From assembly GCA_003021975.1 (NCBI GenBank), contig PXRR01000058.1, forward strand, positions 1 through 34,219: a stretch of 34,219 nucleotides of DNA, written 5' to 3'. The stretch is from Halobacteriales archaeon QS_5_70_17. GTDB lineage: Archaea; Halobacteriota; Halobacteria; Halobacteriales; Haloarculaceae. A program made the position numbers and the translations under genes. The first letter of the stretch is position 1, and each line of letters starts with the position of its first letter. A model generated the notes under the pieces. That model was not told where the DNA came from. It did not search any database and saw only the letters and a list, made by a program, of their open reading frames with translations. Below are positions 25,396 through 32,586 of this stretch, in pieces.

Positions 25396-26743
25396 TTACA
25401 GTTCCCGCTCGGCCTCCCTGAGCAGACCGTCGATGATCTCCGGGGTCGTCGGGTGGTACGCCCGGTCCGGGATCGCTCGGACGTCCATCTCCGACTCGAC
25501 GACGACCTGCATCGTCTTGGCCATGACGTCGGCGTGGTAGTGCAGCCCCTGGTAGCCGAGCACCGTCCCGTCGGTGCCGACGACCAGTCGCGCCAGCCCC
25601 TCGGGGTGGCCTTTCGTCGCGAACACGCCGTCTTGCCTGGCCTCGCGGGTGACGGCGACGTGATCGATTCCCGCCGCCTCGGCGGACGCCGCCGAGTGAC
25701 CGACCCGGGCGAACGGGTAGACGGCCAGCCCCGAGAAGACGACGTGGTGGTGGACGTTCTCGTACTGCCGGAGGGATTTCCCCTCGCGGTGCCGGAGGAC
25801 GTTCTCGGCGGCGACGCCGGCCTGCTCCTTGGCGACGTGCAGGATCGGCTCCCCAGTCGGGACCGGGATCCAGCGACGCGGCCTCGAGGCCGAGACCGTC
25901 GAGGGCCGGGCGGCGTCCGGCGAACACGAACAGCTGGTCGGCAGTGATCGTCTCCCGCTCGTCGCCGCGCTCGACGGCGAGTTCGACCCCGCCGTCCCCG
26001 TCCGGGCCGGCCGGCGCGAGCGACAGCTCCCGGGTGTCGGTCCGGACGTCGATGCCGAACGCCTCGCGGTAGCGGTCGAGCAGCGCGTCCCCGAACGGGT
26101 CGTCGGCCTCGTCGAGTGGCCGGCGGTCGTGCTCGATCACGGTGAGGTCCACGTCGCCGACCTCCGCGAGGTACGGCGCCATCTCGAGGCCGACGTACCC
26201 GAAGCCGACAACGATTCCGCTGTCGCCGAACTCGGTCGCGTCGAGGACGTCCGCGCTCGTCAGGTACTCCACGTCGTCGATGCCGGGGATGTCCGGGACG
26301 TTCGGCTCGGAGCCGGTGGCGACGACCACGTAGTCGGCCTCGACGACCCGCTCACCGATCCGAACGGCGTGACCGTCCCCGTCGTGGTCGACGAACGTGG
26401 CGGTTTCGTGGTAGAACTCCACGGAGTCGCGGTCGGCGAGCTTATCGACCGCCGACCGGCGGTGCCGCGCGAAGTTCGCCACGTGCTCGTCTTTCCGTTC
26501 GACGACCGCTTCCAGGTCGACCGCGGGGGTTCCGTCCAGACGGTCGTCGGCGCGGGCCTGGTAGCGGTGGGCCCCCGCCGAGAAGACGTCCTTCGAGGGC
26601 ATGCACCCCCGGAGGATGCAGAGTCCGCCCCCCGGATTGCCGTTGTCGACGAGCGTCAGTTCGACGCCCGGTTCGTCGGCCAGCGCGTCCGCGACCGCGA
26701 CCCCTGCGCTCCCGTAGGCACCGATGACGACGACGCGAGTCAT
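25396..26743 (-). pseudogene. Class I pyridine nucleotide-disulfide oxidoreductase, frame-broken by an internal deletion
   Basis: A flavoprotein of the dihydrolipoyl dehydrogenase/mercuric reductase class. The N-terminal FAD motif VVVIGAYGSAG and the redox disulfide GLCILRGCMPSK (C42, C47) are intact, followed by VVVATGSEPNVPDIPGIDDV and the NAD-binding GIVVGFGYVGLEMAPYLAEV. At about 25850-25856 the frame breaks: LDPGPDW is followed, in another frame, by EPILHVAKEQAGVAAENVLR. The dimerisation domain continues normally (ENVHHHVVFSGLAVYPFARV, GYQGLHYHADVMAKTMQVVV) to a TAA at 25396. About 20 residues that normally contain the second FAD motif (VFxxGDANG) are missing, so no active enzyme should form. 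A TATA-like AAAGCGTAAGC lies about 24-33 bases before the ATG. Confidence 0.8.
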
Positions 26744-26883
26744 ACTAGACGCGAGGGTGCCGACCGCTTACGCTTTCTCCCCGGTGAGGACGACCGCCCG
26801 CTCCGCGCCGACCGCCGGCGGGCGATCGCGCCGCTGATCGGGTCGGTCGCCGCAGAAATGAGTGGGTGCCCGGTAGACGGGGA

Positions 26884-27051
26884 TTACTCCCCACTCTCGC
26901 TGATCTCGACGAACGAGTCCGACTGGACCCACGCGTCCGAATTGTCGGGGTCGTAGAGGATCATCTCGCCGTTCTCCAGCGGCAGCGCGACGCAGCCGGC
27001 TTCGTCCGTCTCCGGTTCCCGGTCCGGTTCGTCGTACGTTCGTGTGCTCAT
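26884..27051 (-). CDS. DUF7331-like small protein
   Basis: A 55-residue acidic protein starting MSTRTYDEPDREPETDEAGC, then LENGEMILYDPDNSDAWVQS and a short tail ending ESGE. The pattern of an acidic N-terminus followed by a xxxDGxxxLYDxxNxxAWVQS core is that of a widespread haloarchaeal family (DUF7331). No function is established to my knowledge. It is upstream of, and in the same direction as, the broken oxidoreductase, with 140 bases between. TATA-like elements are AAGATACGG close by and TTTATGG about 70 bases upstream. Confidence 0.65.
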   Translation of the reverse strand: MSTRTYDEPDREPETDEAGCVALPLENGEMILYDPDNSDAWVQSDSFVEISESGE

Positions 27052-27315
27052 TGATGGGGTCGCTCCGTATCTTCTCTATCTGTTGTCTGTCCGACGTTCG
27101 AAGGTATGTCACCGGGTACCATAAACTTTGTAGCCCGCTGCAGGTTCTGCGAACGCGGGGTCTCGGTCCAGACGAGCGGCCGCGTTCGCGCTAGGCGGGA
27201 CGCCGCTCAGTTCCGCCGGCGGCCGTCCGACCTCGATTTCCTATCGCGACACGCGGTGTACGAGTCGGCGAGCGAGAGCGGTCGCTCGGGGGCTTGCGAA
27301 CCGAAGAAGGGCGTC

Positions 27316-27492
27316 TCAGGCGGTGACGTCGGCGTCGCTCTCGACTTCCTCGCCGATCCGGACGAACCCGTAGTTGCACTCCGGACAGCGCCACTTCGTC
27401 TTCTCCCCGAGGTGGAGGCGGGTGCTGGCGCTGAGATAGAACGTACGTTCCTCGCCGCACTGCGGGCAGTAGTGGTCGGTCTCGAGGCCCAT
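27316..27492 (-). CDS. 58-aa zinc-ribbon protein
   Basis: Starts MGLETDHYCPQCGEERTFYL and continues SASTRLHLGEKTKWRCPECN. Two CPxC knuckles (C9/C12 and C36/C39) make a classical zinc ribbon, followed by YGFVRIGEEVESDADVTA. This layout is a well-conserved haloarchaeal family. The ATG at 27492 is inside a longer frame to 27939 that is only antisense shadow of the adenosyltransferase. It is divergent from that gene, with 84 bases between the starts. Function unknown. Confidence 0.75.
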   Translation of the reverse strand: MGLETDHYCPQCGEERTFYLSASTRLHLGEKTKWRCPECNYGFVRIGEEVESDADVTA

Positions 27493-27576
27493 ACTGAAAC
27501 GTCGGGCCGGATCGCACTTCACGCTTTCCACCCGGCCGACGCGCAAAATAAGGTACTGGCGTCCGTCCGGTGGGAC

Positions 27577-28110
27577 ATGCGAATCTACACCGGTCAGGGC
27601 GACGAAGGGATGACCGACCTGCGGAACATGGATCGCGTCCCGAAGACGAGTCCCCGCATCGAGGCCTACGGGACCGTCGACGAGGCCAACACCGCCGTGG
27701 GGATGATCCGCCCGTCGGGATACGACGACGTCGACGAACGCCTCGGCGAGATCCAGAACCACCTCCACATCATCCAGGCGGACTTCGCGGACCCGGACGA
27801 CGAGAGCGACGCCCCGCGGATCGACCAGACGGAGATCGATCTGCTCGAGGAGTGGATGGACGAGTTCGACGAGGAACTCGACCCCCTGAGTTCGTTCATC
27901 CTGCCCGGCGGCAGCGATCCGGGGGCGAACCTCCACCACGCGCGCGCTGTCGTCCGACGCGCCGAGCGGCGCGCGGTCGCGCTGGCCGGCGAAGAGGAGG
28001 TGAACGAGCGGGCGGTCGCGTACCTCAACAGGCTGTCCGACGCGCTGTTCGTCTTCGCCCGCGTAGTGAACAAACGCGAGGGGCTTCGGGAGGAATCCCC
28101 CACGTACTGA
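27577..28110 (+). CDS. Cob(I)yrinic acid a,c-diamide adenosyltransferase, PduO type
   Basis: Transfers adenosyl from ATP to cob(I)alamin to make coenzyme B12, 177 residues, cytoplasmic trimer in the family. Visible signatures are MRIYTGQGDEGMTDLRNMDR at the N-terminus (ATP site), RIEAYGTVDEANTAVGM, DPLSSFILPGGSDPGANLHH and ARAVVRRAERRAVALA, NRLSDALFVFARVVNKRE. I chose the ATG at 27577 since the longer open frame upstream to 27106 has no family similarity. A TATA-like CAAAATAAGG at 27543-27552 is 25-34 bases before the ATG, which fits a leaderless transcript. Confidence 0.93.
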   Translation: MRIYTGQGDEGMTDLRNMDRVPKTSPRIEAYGTVDEANTAVGMIRPSGYDDVDERLGEIQNHLHIIQADFADPDDESDAPRIDQTEIDLLEEWMDEFDEELDPLSSFILPGGSDPGANLHHARAVVRRAERRAVALAGEEEVNERAVAYLNRLSDALFVFARVVNKREGLREESPTY

Positions 28111-28190
28111 GGACAGACGCGTCCGGCCTGACGGCCGGGGCCCACTGTTTCTGAACGATACGTAGTCGGCCCGAACGGGCGACCACGTGG

Positions 28191-28216
28191 TTTAGGGGAG
28201 CCTAAAACGATATAAG
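28191..28216 (+). promoter_or_regulatory. DtxR/IdeR-like palindrome abutting a TATA box
   Basis: TTTAGGGGAGCCTAAA (28191-28206) is a perfect 6-bp inverted repeat with a 4-base spacer and TTAGG/CCTAA half-sites typical of iron-responsive DtxR-family operators. Two bases later is GATATAAG (28209-28216), a good archaeal TATA box facing right. No protein gene begins within the next 200 bases; tRNA-Val starts 85 bases downstream. The promoter may drive an RNA or be what is left of a lost iron-regulated gene. Confidence 0.5.
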
Positions 28217-28300
28217 ACTGTCGCTTCGGATTCCAGAGATCCGGCGGCGGTCGGGAAAAGAGGGAACCGTTAAGTTGCGCGGTCCGCTGGTGTCTGTTGC

Positions 28301-28375
28301 GGGTCGGTGATCTAGTTCGGTTATGATACCTCCTTCACACGGAGGAAGCCGGCGGTTCGAATCCGCCCCGACCCA
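28301..28375 (+). tRNA. tRNA-Val, anticodon CAC
   Basis: A full cloverleaf can be drawn: acceptor GGGTCGG/CCGACCC, D arm with AGTTCGGTT loop, anticodon stem CCTCC/GGAGG around loop TTCACAC giving anticodon CAC, T stem GGCGG/CCGCC with loop TTCGAAT, and discriminator A. There is no intron and CCA is not encoded. A TTAAGTTG element about 30 bases upstream may be its promoter. The region 3' of it is gene-poor and degraded. Confidence 0.95.
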
Positions 28376-28443
28376 TCCTCTTATACGGGTTTTGAGAGAA
28401 TAGCCGGAGCCGCGACCGACCGGTCAAGGACGGGCCAGCGCAG

Positions 28444-28844
28444 GTGAGTACCCCTGCGTCCGACGGCGATCGGTCGTTCCTCTCGCAGTTCCGTCCGATC
28501 GACGACAGGTTCGGAGTCGCCCTCCTCGCGCTCAATACCGAGAGGGGGCGCTGGTCCGGGTCCACTGGGAGTTCGTTGCGGACGAACCGAACGCGGACGT
28601 AGTCCGGGAATTCGCAGTCGACGCGCCGACAGTTGCGGACGACGCGGTGCTCGTCGGGGTGGCGACCGCCGTAAGCGACCACGGCGATCCCGAGGACACC
28701 GAACTGCTGGCACTGGACGCTGCTACAGGGCGGGAGCGGTGGCGAGTCGCTCCGGGGGTCCTCCCCCGTGCGGTCGCCGTCGCCGGCGACCGGGTGTACA
28801 CCGATGGCCGGGACGGCCGGGTCGCGGCGCTCGACTTCCAGTGA
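28444..28844 (+). pseudogene. PQQ-type beta-propeller protein remnant
   Basis: The final 95 or so codons read VHWEFVADEPNADVVREF, TELLALDAATGRERWRVAPG and VAVAGDRVYTDGRDGRVAAL ending DFQ, the last blade of a PQQ-like beta-propeller (ALDAATGxxxWR repeat). Upstream, from a possible GTG at 28444, another frame gives FRPIDDRFGVALLALNTERG, also propeller-like, and the two join out of frame at about 28540-28560. A complete protein would be several hundred residues with a signal peptide, so most of the gene is deleted. It starts 69 bases after the tRNA-Val gene. Confidence 0.6.
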
Positions 28845-29296
28845 GGGACCGAGAGCCAGCCGACCTGAATCAGTGTTCGCTCCGTGTACGCCGATCTCGG
28901 GGTGTTGCGGCGGTCGCCATCCATATATATTACCACAAGGAGCGAGCGACCTAGAGAACTGTTGATAGCTGGCGGCGTGCTCACATCGTTACCACCCCGA
29001 AATTCCCGCGATTTCCCTCACGCCGCCCTCTCGGCCGTTCGGACGCCGGAAGATAGAAGAGCGGCCTCGTCGGAACCCTCAGTCGGTGACAGGTTCTAGC
29101 GGGTGGGCTGGACACACGCGTTGATGTAGCGCTATCCGAAGGGTGGTGACCGTTCGTATCCAGAGGAGCTATCGAGCGGTAACCCGGGTCGTGAGTTCAC
29201 TCGAATGCGACCAGTACAGTACCCGAGTATGGCGCCGACGGTGAGGACGACCGGCCGGAGGGGGTCGACAACGCCCTACGCCGTTCCTCGGTACGC
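28845..29296. other. Gene-free, degraded stretch
   Basis: No convincing gene is visible on either strand. Base composition drops in places, with TATATATT at about 28923-28930. On the minus strand near 29180-29270 a short hydrophobic reading (VVDPLRPVVLTVGAILGYCT) looks like the end of a lost membrane protein. Confidence 0.5.
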
Positions 29297-29491
29297 CTAC
29301 GAGTCCTGTCGGTAGTACGTTCCGTCGTGGGCGATGGTAGCGTCGGCGTGCCCCCAGAGTGCCATCCCGGTCAGCGGGCGGTCCGTGTGGACGCGTTCTT
29401 CGGCGACGAGGCGCTGGACGCTGCCGGCGACACTACGGGAGACGGTCGGGAGAGACCTACGGTTTCTATCGGTCGCCTTTGTGCTGACGGA
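29297..29491 (-). pseudogene. Orphan 64-codon C-terminal gene fragment
   Basis: An open stretch with haloarchaeal codon use reads VSRSVAGSVQRLVAEERVHT, then DRPLTGMALWGHADATIAHD and ends YYRQDS before a TAG. It has no usable start codon and is bounded upstream by an in-frame TGA, so it looks like the tail of a decayed gene. I do not recognise the family. Confidence 0.35.
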
Positions 29492-29571
29492 TCAGTGCCG
29501 TGGACCAGTTACTACACAGCCGCTCTTTCATCCACCTGTAGATACTTGGCTGCTGGCCAAAAAGCGAGCGT

Positions 29572-30000
29572 ATGCCCGCCAAGCGACAGTCCCTCCGGTC
29601 GTGGGCTATCGGGCGGGAGCGCTCCGTCACTGACCGATTCGTCGGTGGTGTCGCGATCGTGTACCTCGTCGTTATCCTGACGATGGGCTGGCTCGGAGTC
29701 GGCGAAGCGTGGCTCCCTTTTACCGGACTCGGGTGGGCCCTGACGACGGTCGCTGTTGTCGGACTGAGTGCGGCCTACGCGTATCTAAACGACGGGCTAC
29801 TCGTCAGCGTCGGGCTCGCCTACGTCCTGCTCGTGGCGGTCGTTGCAGCGGGCGTGGTTCCGCTCACCGTCACGAGGTCCGGGTGGGACCCGATCGCGGG
29901 GACCCTTCTAGTGGAGCAGCTGGGAGTCGCGGTCGTGCTCGGACTGGGCGGCGGACTACTCGGAGCCACGAGCCGCCGCGTCAGAGAGCGAATACGCTGA
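29572..30000 (+). CDS. Small integral membrane protein, unknown function
   Basis: A 142-residue protein with a basic N-terminus (MPAKRQSLRSWAIGRERSVT) and four hydrophobic helices: VGGVAIVYLVVILTMGWLGV, TTVAVVGLSAAYAYL, SVGLAYVLLVAVVAAGVVPL and GVAVVLGLGGGLLGAT, ending in a basic tail. The helices and start/stop are clean, so it is probably expressed, but I recognise no family. It sits in the degraded region after tRNA-Val with no clear operon partner. Confidence 0.6.
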   Translation: MPAKRQSLRSWAIGRERSVTDRFVGGVAIVYLVVILTMGWLGVGEAWLPFTGLGWALTTVAVVGLSAAYAYLNDGLLVSVGLAYVLLVAVVAAGVVPLTVTRSGWDPIAGTLLVEQLGVAVVLGLGGGLLGATSRRVRERIR

Positions 30001-30352
30001 CGTCGAGCAGGTGTCCGAGCGAGAAAACCACGCCCGCCGAAGCAGGATGAGTTCCAGGATCGGGTGTCAGAGGTCAGGGACGAGCAGTCCGGTCCGGGGC
30101 GGGAAAGCAGGCCAACCCTCCCCGAAGATCACTGGATGGCGGGCGTGTAGTAATGGCTGGTCGTCACAGCGAGACGAGCCTTGCCGAGTCGTATCTAGAG
30201 TCGCTTTCCGGATCGGGAACGCTTCGGGAGGTGCTCGCGGACCCTCCGTCGGATCGACCCTCTGCTGGTCGAGAGAGACCGCTCCGCTGCCCGCCGGAGG
30301 GGTCGCTCTCGGAACTCCGAGTCGCTAGTGGGGCACCGACAGATCCGTCCGA
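30001..30352. other. Stretch without a supported gene
   Basis: A plus-strand frame opens at an ATG at 30153 (MAGRHSETSLAESYLESLSG, then TLREVLADPPSDRPSAG) and looks somewhat protein-like for about 45 codons, but it continues antisense through the gene at 30353-30568 and lacks a recognisable family. It could be a remnant or a short gene; I do not call it. Confidence 0.4.
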
Positions 30353-30568
30353 TCACTCTCCTGTGCCGAAGTACTCCGTCCTGCAGCCCTCACAGACGGC
30401 TCGGCCGCTCACCCTCGCCTCTTGGTCGGCAGTCGAACAGACGAAACACCGTTCGGCTGCGGAGAGTGACGTCGACGCTCGTCTCGGCGCCGAGAAGAGC
30501 GCGACGACTGCGAGCACCAGCCCGAAATTCAGGAACAGGAGCGCGAGGGCAGCGGCGACTCCAGGCAT
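30353..30568 (-). CDS. 71-aa membrane-anchored zinc-finger mini-protein
   Basis: One transmembrane helix (VAAALALLFLNFGLVLAVVA) is followed by a basic RR segment and a cytoplasmic zinc finger: ERCFVCSTADQEARVSG with CxxC, then AVCEGCRTEYFGTGE with CxxC. A TATA-like CTATATGC at 30593-30601 lies 25-33 bases before the ATG, ideal for a leaderless transcript, which supports this strand over the overlapping plus-strand frame. Function unknown; possibly a membrane-tethered adaptor. Confidence 0.6.
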   Translation of the reverse strand: MPGVAAALALLFLNFGLVLAVVALFSAPRRASTSLSAAERCFVCSTADQEARVSGRAVCEGCRTEYFGTGE

Positions 30569-30669
30569 CGAAACCCGGTTGCGCCAACACCCGCATATAG
30601 CTTCTGTCTATACTGAATGTCACTATATCCAATTATAGGATTCGCCGCCGAGCGGAGTAGCGAACGCCC

Positions 30670-30705
30670 GCGAGCGACCGGACGTCGGCCGCTCCGGCCG
30701 CTCGC
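30670..30705. repeat. 12-bp imperfect hairpin
   Basis: GCGAGCGACCGG (30670-30681) and CCGGCCGCTCGC (30694-30705) are inverted copies with one mismatch and a 12-base loop. It lies 58 bases beyond the stop of the zinc-finger gene at 30764 and could terminate that transcript, though no T-run follows. It could also be a protein-binding or mobile-element relic. Confidence 0.45.
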
Positions 30706-30763
30706 GCCGCAGTGTTGGGCGCGCTTTTCCCGCGGGCCAAGCGGGGGCCCTCGATCCGGCGCG

Positions 30764-30898
30764 CTACTGACCGGCGACTAGCTGCAGGTACCCGCACCTC
30801 TGGCACTCCCCGATCCGTCCCTCCCCGATCGGTTCTCGGACGGGCGAACCGTATCGCTCCCGCAGTCGTCCGCCGCAGTTGTTGCACGCTCGATCCAT
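30764..30898 (-). CDS. 44-aa zinc-finger mini-protein
   Basis: Starts MDRACNNCGGRLRERYGSPV and ends IGECQRCGYLQLVAGQ. Two CxxC knuckles (C5/C8 and C32/C35) bracket a basic loop, a compact treble-clef or ribbon-like zinc site. The frame is open further upstream to 31030, and an ATG ten codons earlier (MNLQSLSHT) is an alternative start. A TATA-like AACGTAATGAATC lies 25-37 bases upstream. Function unknown. Confidence 0.6.
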   Translation of the reverse strand: MDRACNNCGGRLRERYGSPVREPIGEGRIGECQRCGYLQLVAGQ

Positions 30899-31023
30899 GG
30901 TGTGTGATAACGATTGAAGATTCATTACGTTGACTCTTGGACCCGCGCCGTCCTCGACTGCGCTTGCTCCAGCAGGCAGGCGAGCTATTGAAAAAACATA
31001 TCGTCCTGTTATATAGCTGAGGA

Positions 31024-31311
31024 ATGTCACGGAGTCTACTGTCGTCGGTCGTCCGGTGTGTCGGTACGGTTTTCGCGGTCGTATTCGCCGTGGAACGTGA
31101 CTGGATCGACGAGACCTACGAGGAGGAACTCGAACGGGTCGCCGAGGAGCGGGACGTCACCCTGTCGCGCGTCAAGCGGACCTTCCGCGACCACTGCGAG
31201 ACGTTCCAGTCGACCGTGGTCGAGGGAACGCCTCCCGACGTCGTACGGCGACTCGCTCTGGACAAGCTCGCGTGGCACCCGCCGGGCGAGAGCGAGGACA
31301 CGACGGACTAA
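31024..31311 (+). CDS. Hypothetical 95-aa protein
   Basis: The N-terminal 25 residues are hydrophobic (LLSSVVRCVGTVFAVVFAVE) and may be a membrane anchor; alternatively, translation begins at a later codon and this part is leader. The remainder, DWIDETYEEELERVAEERDV then TLSRVKRTFRDHCETF and VVRRLALDKLAWHPPGESED, is a charged helical domain. I do not recognise the family. AT-rich AAAAAACATATC at about 30991-31002 lies 22-33 bases upstream of the ATG. Confidence 0.55.
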   Translation: MSRSLLSSVVRCVGTVFAVVFAVERDWIDETYEEELERVAEERDVTLSRVKRTFRDHCETFQSTVVEGTPPDVVRRLALDKLAWHPPGESEDTTD

Positions 31312-31411
31312 TGGACGGTCTCCCGGAGCACGCCCTCGCGGGCGGATCGCGGGATAGCGGTTCGGTCTGCGGCCGTCGACGAATCGATTCCAGAACGTCT
31401 ATACCGCACAA

Positions 31412-31433
31412 ATGTTGGTTTAGAAATCAACAT
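31412..31433. promoter_or_regulatory. 10-bp inverted repeat overlapping the start of the HTH_10 regulator gene
   Basis: Arms ATGTTGGTTT (31412-31421) and AAATCAACAT (31424-31433) match in 9 of 10 pairs around a 2-base centre. The right arm includes the first two bases of the ATG at 31432. A TATA-like TCTATACC at 31398-31405 is 27-34 bases upstream of the ATG, so the repeat would span the transcription start of a leaderless mRNA, a good place for autorepression. Confidence 0.5.
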
Positions 31434-32091
31434 GACGACGCTGATGACGGCGACGCTGCCGCGGGCAGAGTTCGCACTCGCGGAGACGCTCTCCTCGGTG
31501 CGGGAGGCGACCTTCGAGGTCGAGGAGATCGTCGAGACGGGCGACGACAGCGTGATGCCGCTCGTGTGGGCCGGAGCGGCCGACCAGGACCGCCTCGACG
31601 ACGCCCTCCGGGCGGACCCGACGACCGAGCACGTCGAACTCCTCTCGAGTCACGGCGAGCGGTGGCTCTACCGGATGGAGTGGGCCGACAACGTCCAGCT
31701 CCTGCTTCAGATGCTCGTCGCGAACGAGGCGACGGCCCTGGAGGCGTCGACGAGCGGCGAGCGCTGGGTCCTCCGGATCATGTTCCCGACCCACGACGAG
31801 GTCAGCGCCACGAGGGAGTTCTGCCAGGAGCACAACATCACGCTCGGCGTTCACTCGATCCGGGAGATGGACACCGAGCCCGCAGGCCGCTACGGCCTGA
31901 CCGAGGAGCAGTACGAGGCGTTGCGAGTGGCCTGCGAGAGCGGATACTACGCCGTCCCCCGCGAGATCGCCCTCGACGACCTCGCGGAGGACTTCGACAT
32001 CTCCCACCAGGCGTTCTCCGAGCGGCTCCGGCGCGCCGTCGACGCGCTCGTCAGGGACACGCCGTATTCCTCCGTGAGCCGAACGGAGTGA
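31432..32091 (+). CDS. Bat-type HTH_10 transcription regulator
   Basis: A 219-residue regulator. Residues 1-150 match the Bat N-terminal ligand-like module (TLSSVREATFEVEEIVETGD, LLSSHGERWLYRMEWADNVQ, LRIMFPTHDEVSATREFCQE). Residues about 155-210 are HTH_10 (GLTEEQYEALRVACESGYYA, VPREIALDDLAEDFDISHQA, FSERLRRAVDALV). There is no PAS or GAF sensor, unlike the regulator at 1628-3715. The start ATG follows a TATA-like element and lies in a palindrome that may be its own operator. Targets are unknown. Confidence 0.85.
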   Translation: MTTLMTATLPRAEFALAETLSSVREATFEVEEIVETGDDSVMPLVWAGAADQDRLDDALRADPTTEHVELLSSHGERWLYRMEWADNVQLLLQMLVANEATALEASTSGERWVLRIMFPTHDEVSATREFCQEHNITLGVHSIREMDTEPAGRYGLTEEQYEALRVACESGYYAVPREIALDDLAEDFDISHQAFSERLRRAVDALVRDTPYSSVSRTE

Positions 32092-32312
32092 TGCCGTCGG
32101 AGCGGTGCTCTCCACCCCCGGCGGAACGTCAGAGGCTTCTGACCGGTCGTCCGCCCTCCTTTCCCCCCCGGGTTCTCGGATCTGACCGCTGGACGGACTA
32201 CTGGTCCCCGTTCCGATCCGGCGACCGCGAGGAGCGCTCTCGGCCGCGGTCGCCGACTGCGCCGCTCCGTGGTCGCCTTCGAGGGCCGGTCCGCCGACGC
32301 ACCGCGGCGCCG

Positions 32313-32513
32313 TCAGTCCTCCAGTTTGAACGCGACTTCGACTTCCGCCTGGTACTGGTGGTCCTCGACGCTCGCCACTTCGACGCCGAGTTCCTTGACC
32401 TCCATCCAGGCGACGTTGTCGAGCGTGTTCTCTGCCCGTTCGAGCGCGTCGTCGGTCGCGTCGTCGAAGCTCTCGTCGCTCGAACCGATCAGGGTGATCT
32501 TCTTGTATACCAT
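32313..32513 (-). CDS. Dodecin (flavin-storage protein)
   Basis: A 66-residue protein starting MVYKKITLIGSSDESFDDAT with LERAENTLDNVAWMEVKELG and the C-terminal strand YQAEVEVAFKLED. Length and sequence match dodecins, which form hollow dodecamers; haloarchaeal dodecin binds riboflavin and related flavins. The tryptophan at NVAWMEV stacks on the flavin in the family. A TATA-like ACACTTATCC lies about 28-38 bases upstream of the ATG, giving a likely leaderless single-gene transcript. Confidence 0.92.
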   Translation of the reverse strand: MVYKKITLIGSSDESFDDATDDALERAENTLDNVAWMEVKELGVEVASVEDHQYQAEVEVAFKLED

Positions 32514-32586
32514 CGCCCGGGGTATCTCGGGGCGCGCGGATAAGTGTAGGCGTCCCGGAAGCCGCCGCGCCGCTCGGCGAACGACG

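Noticed and set aside
25396-26743. Programmed frameshift in the disulfide oxidoreductase
   Set aside because: Conserved residues are missing at the break, so a ribosomal shift could not restore the full protein; a deletion fits better.
27106-27576. N-terminal extension of the cobalamin adenosyltransferase
   Set aside because: The family starts at MRIYTGQGD and a promoter element lies just upstream of that ATG; the extension is antisense to the zinc-ribbon gene.
28301-28375. Attachment-site duplication of the tRNA-Val 3' end
   Set aside because: I saw no second copy of the TTCGAATCCGCC block downstream in the window; a copy beyond the edge cannot be excluded.
30153-30638. 161-codon plus-strand ORF
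   Set aside because: It overlaps a better-supported minus-strand gene with a membrane helix, paired cysteines and a well-placed TATA element, and has no family of its own.
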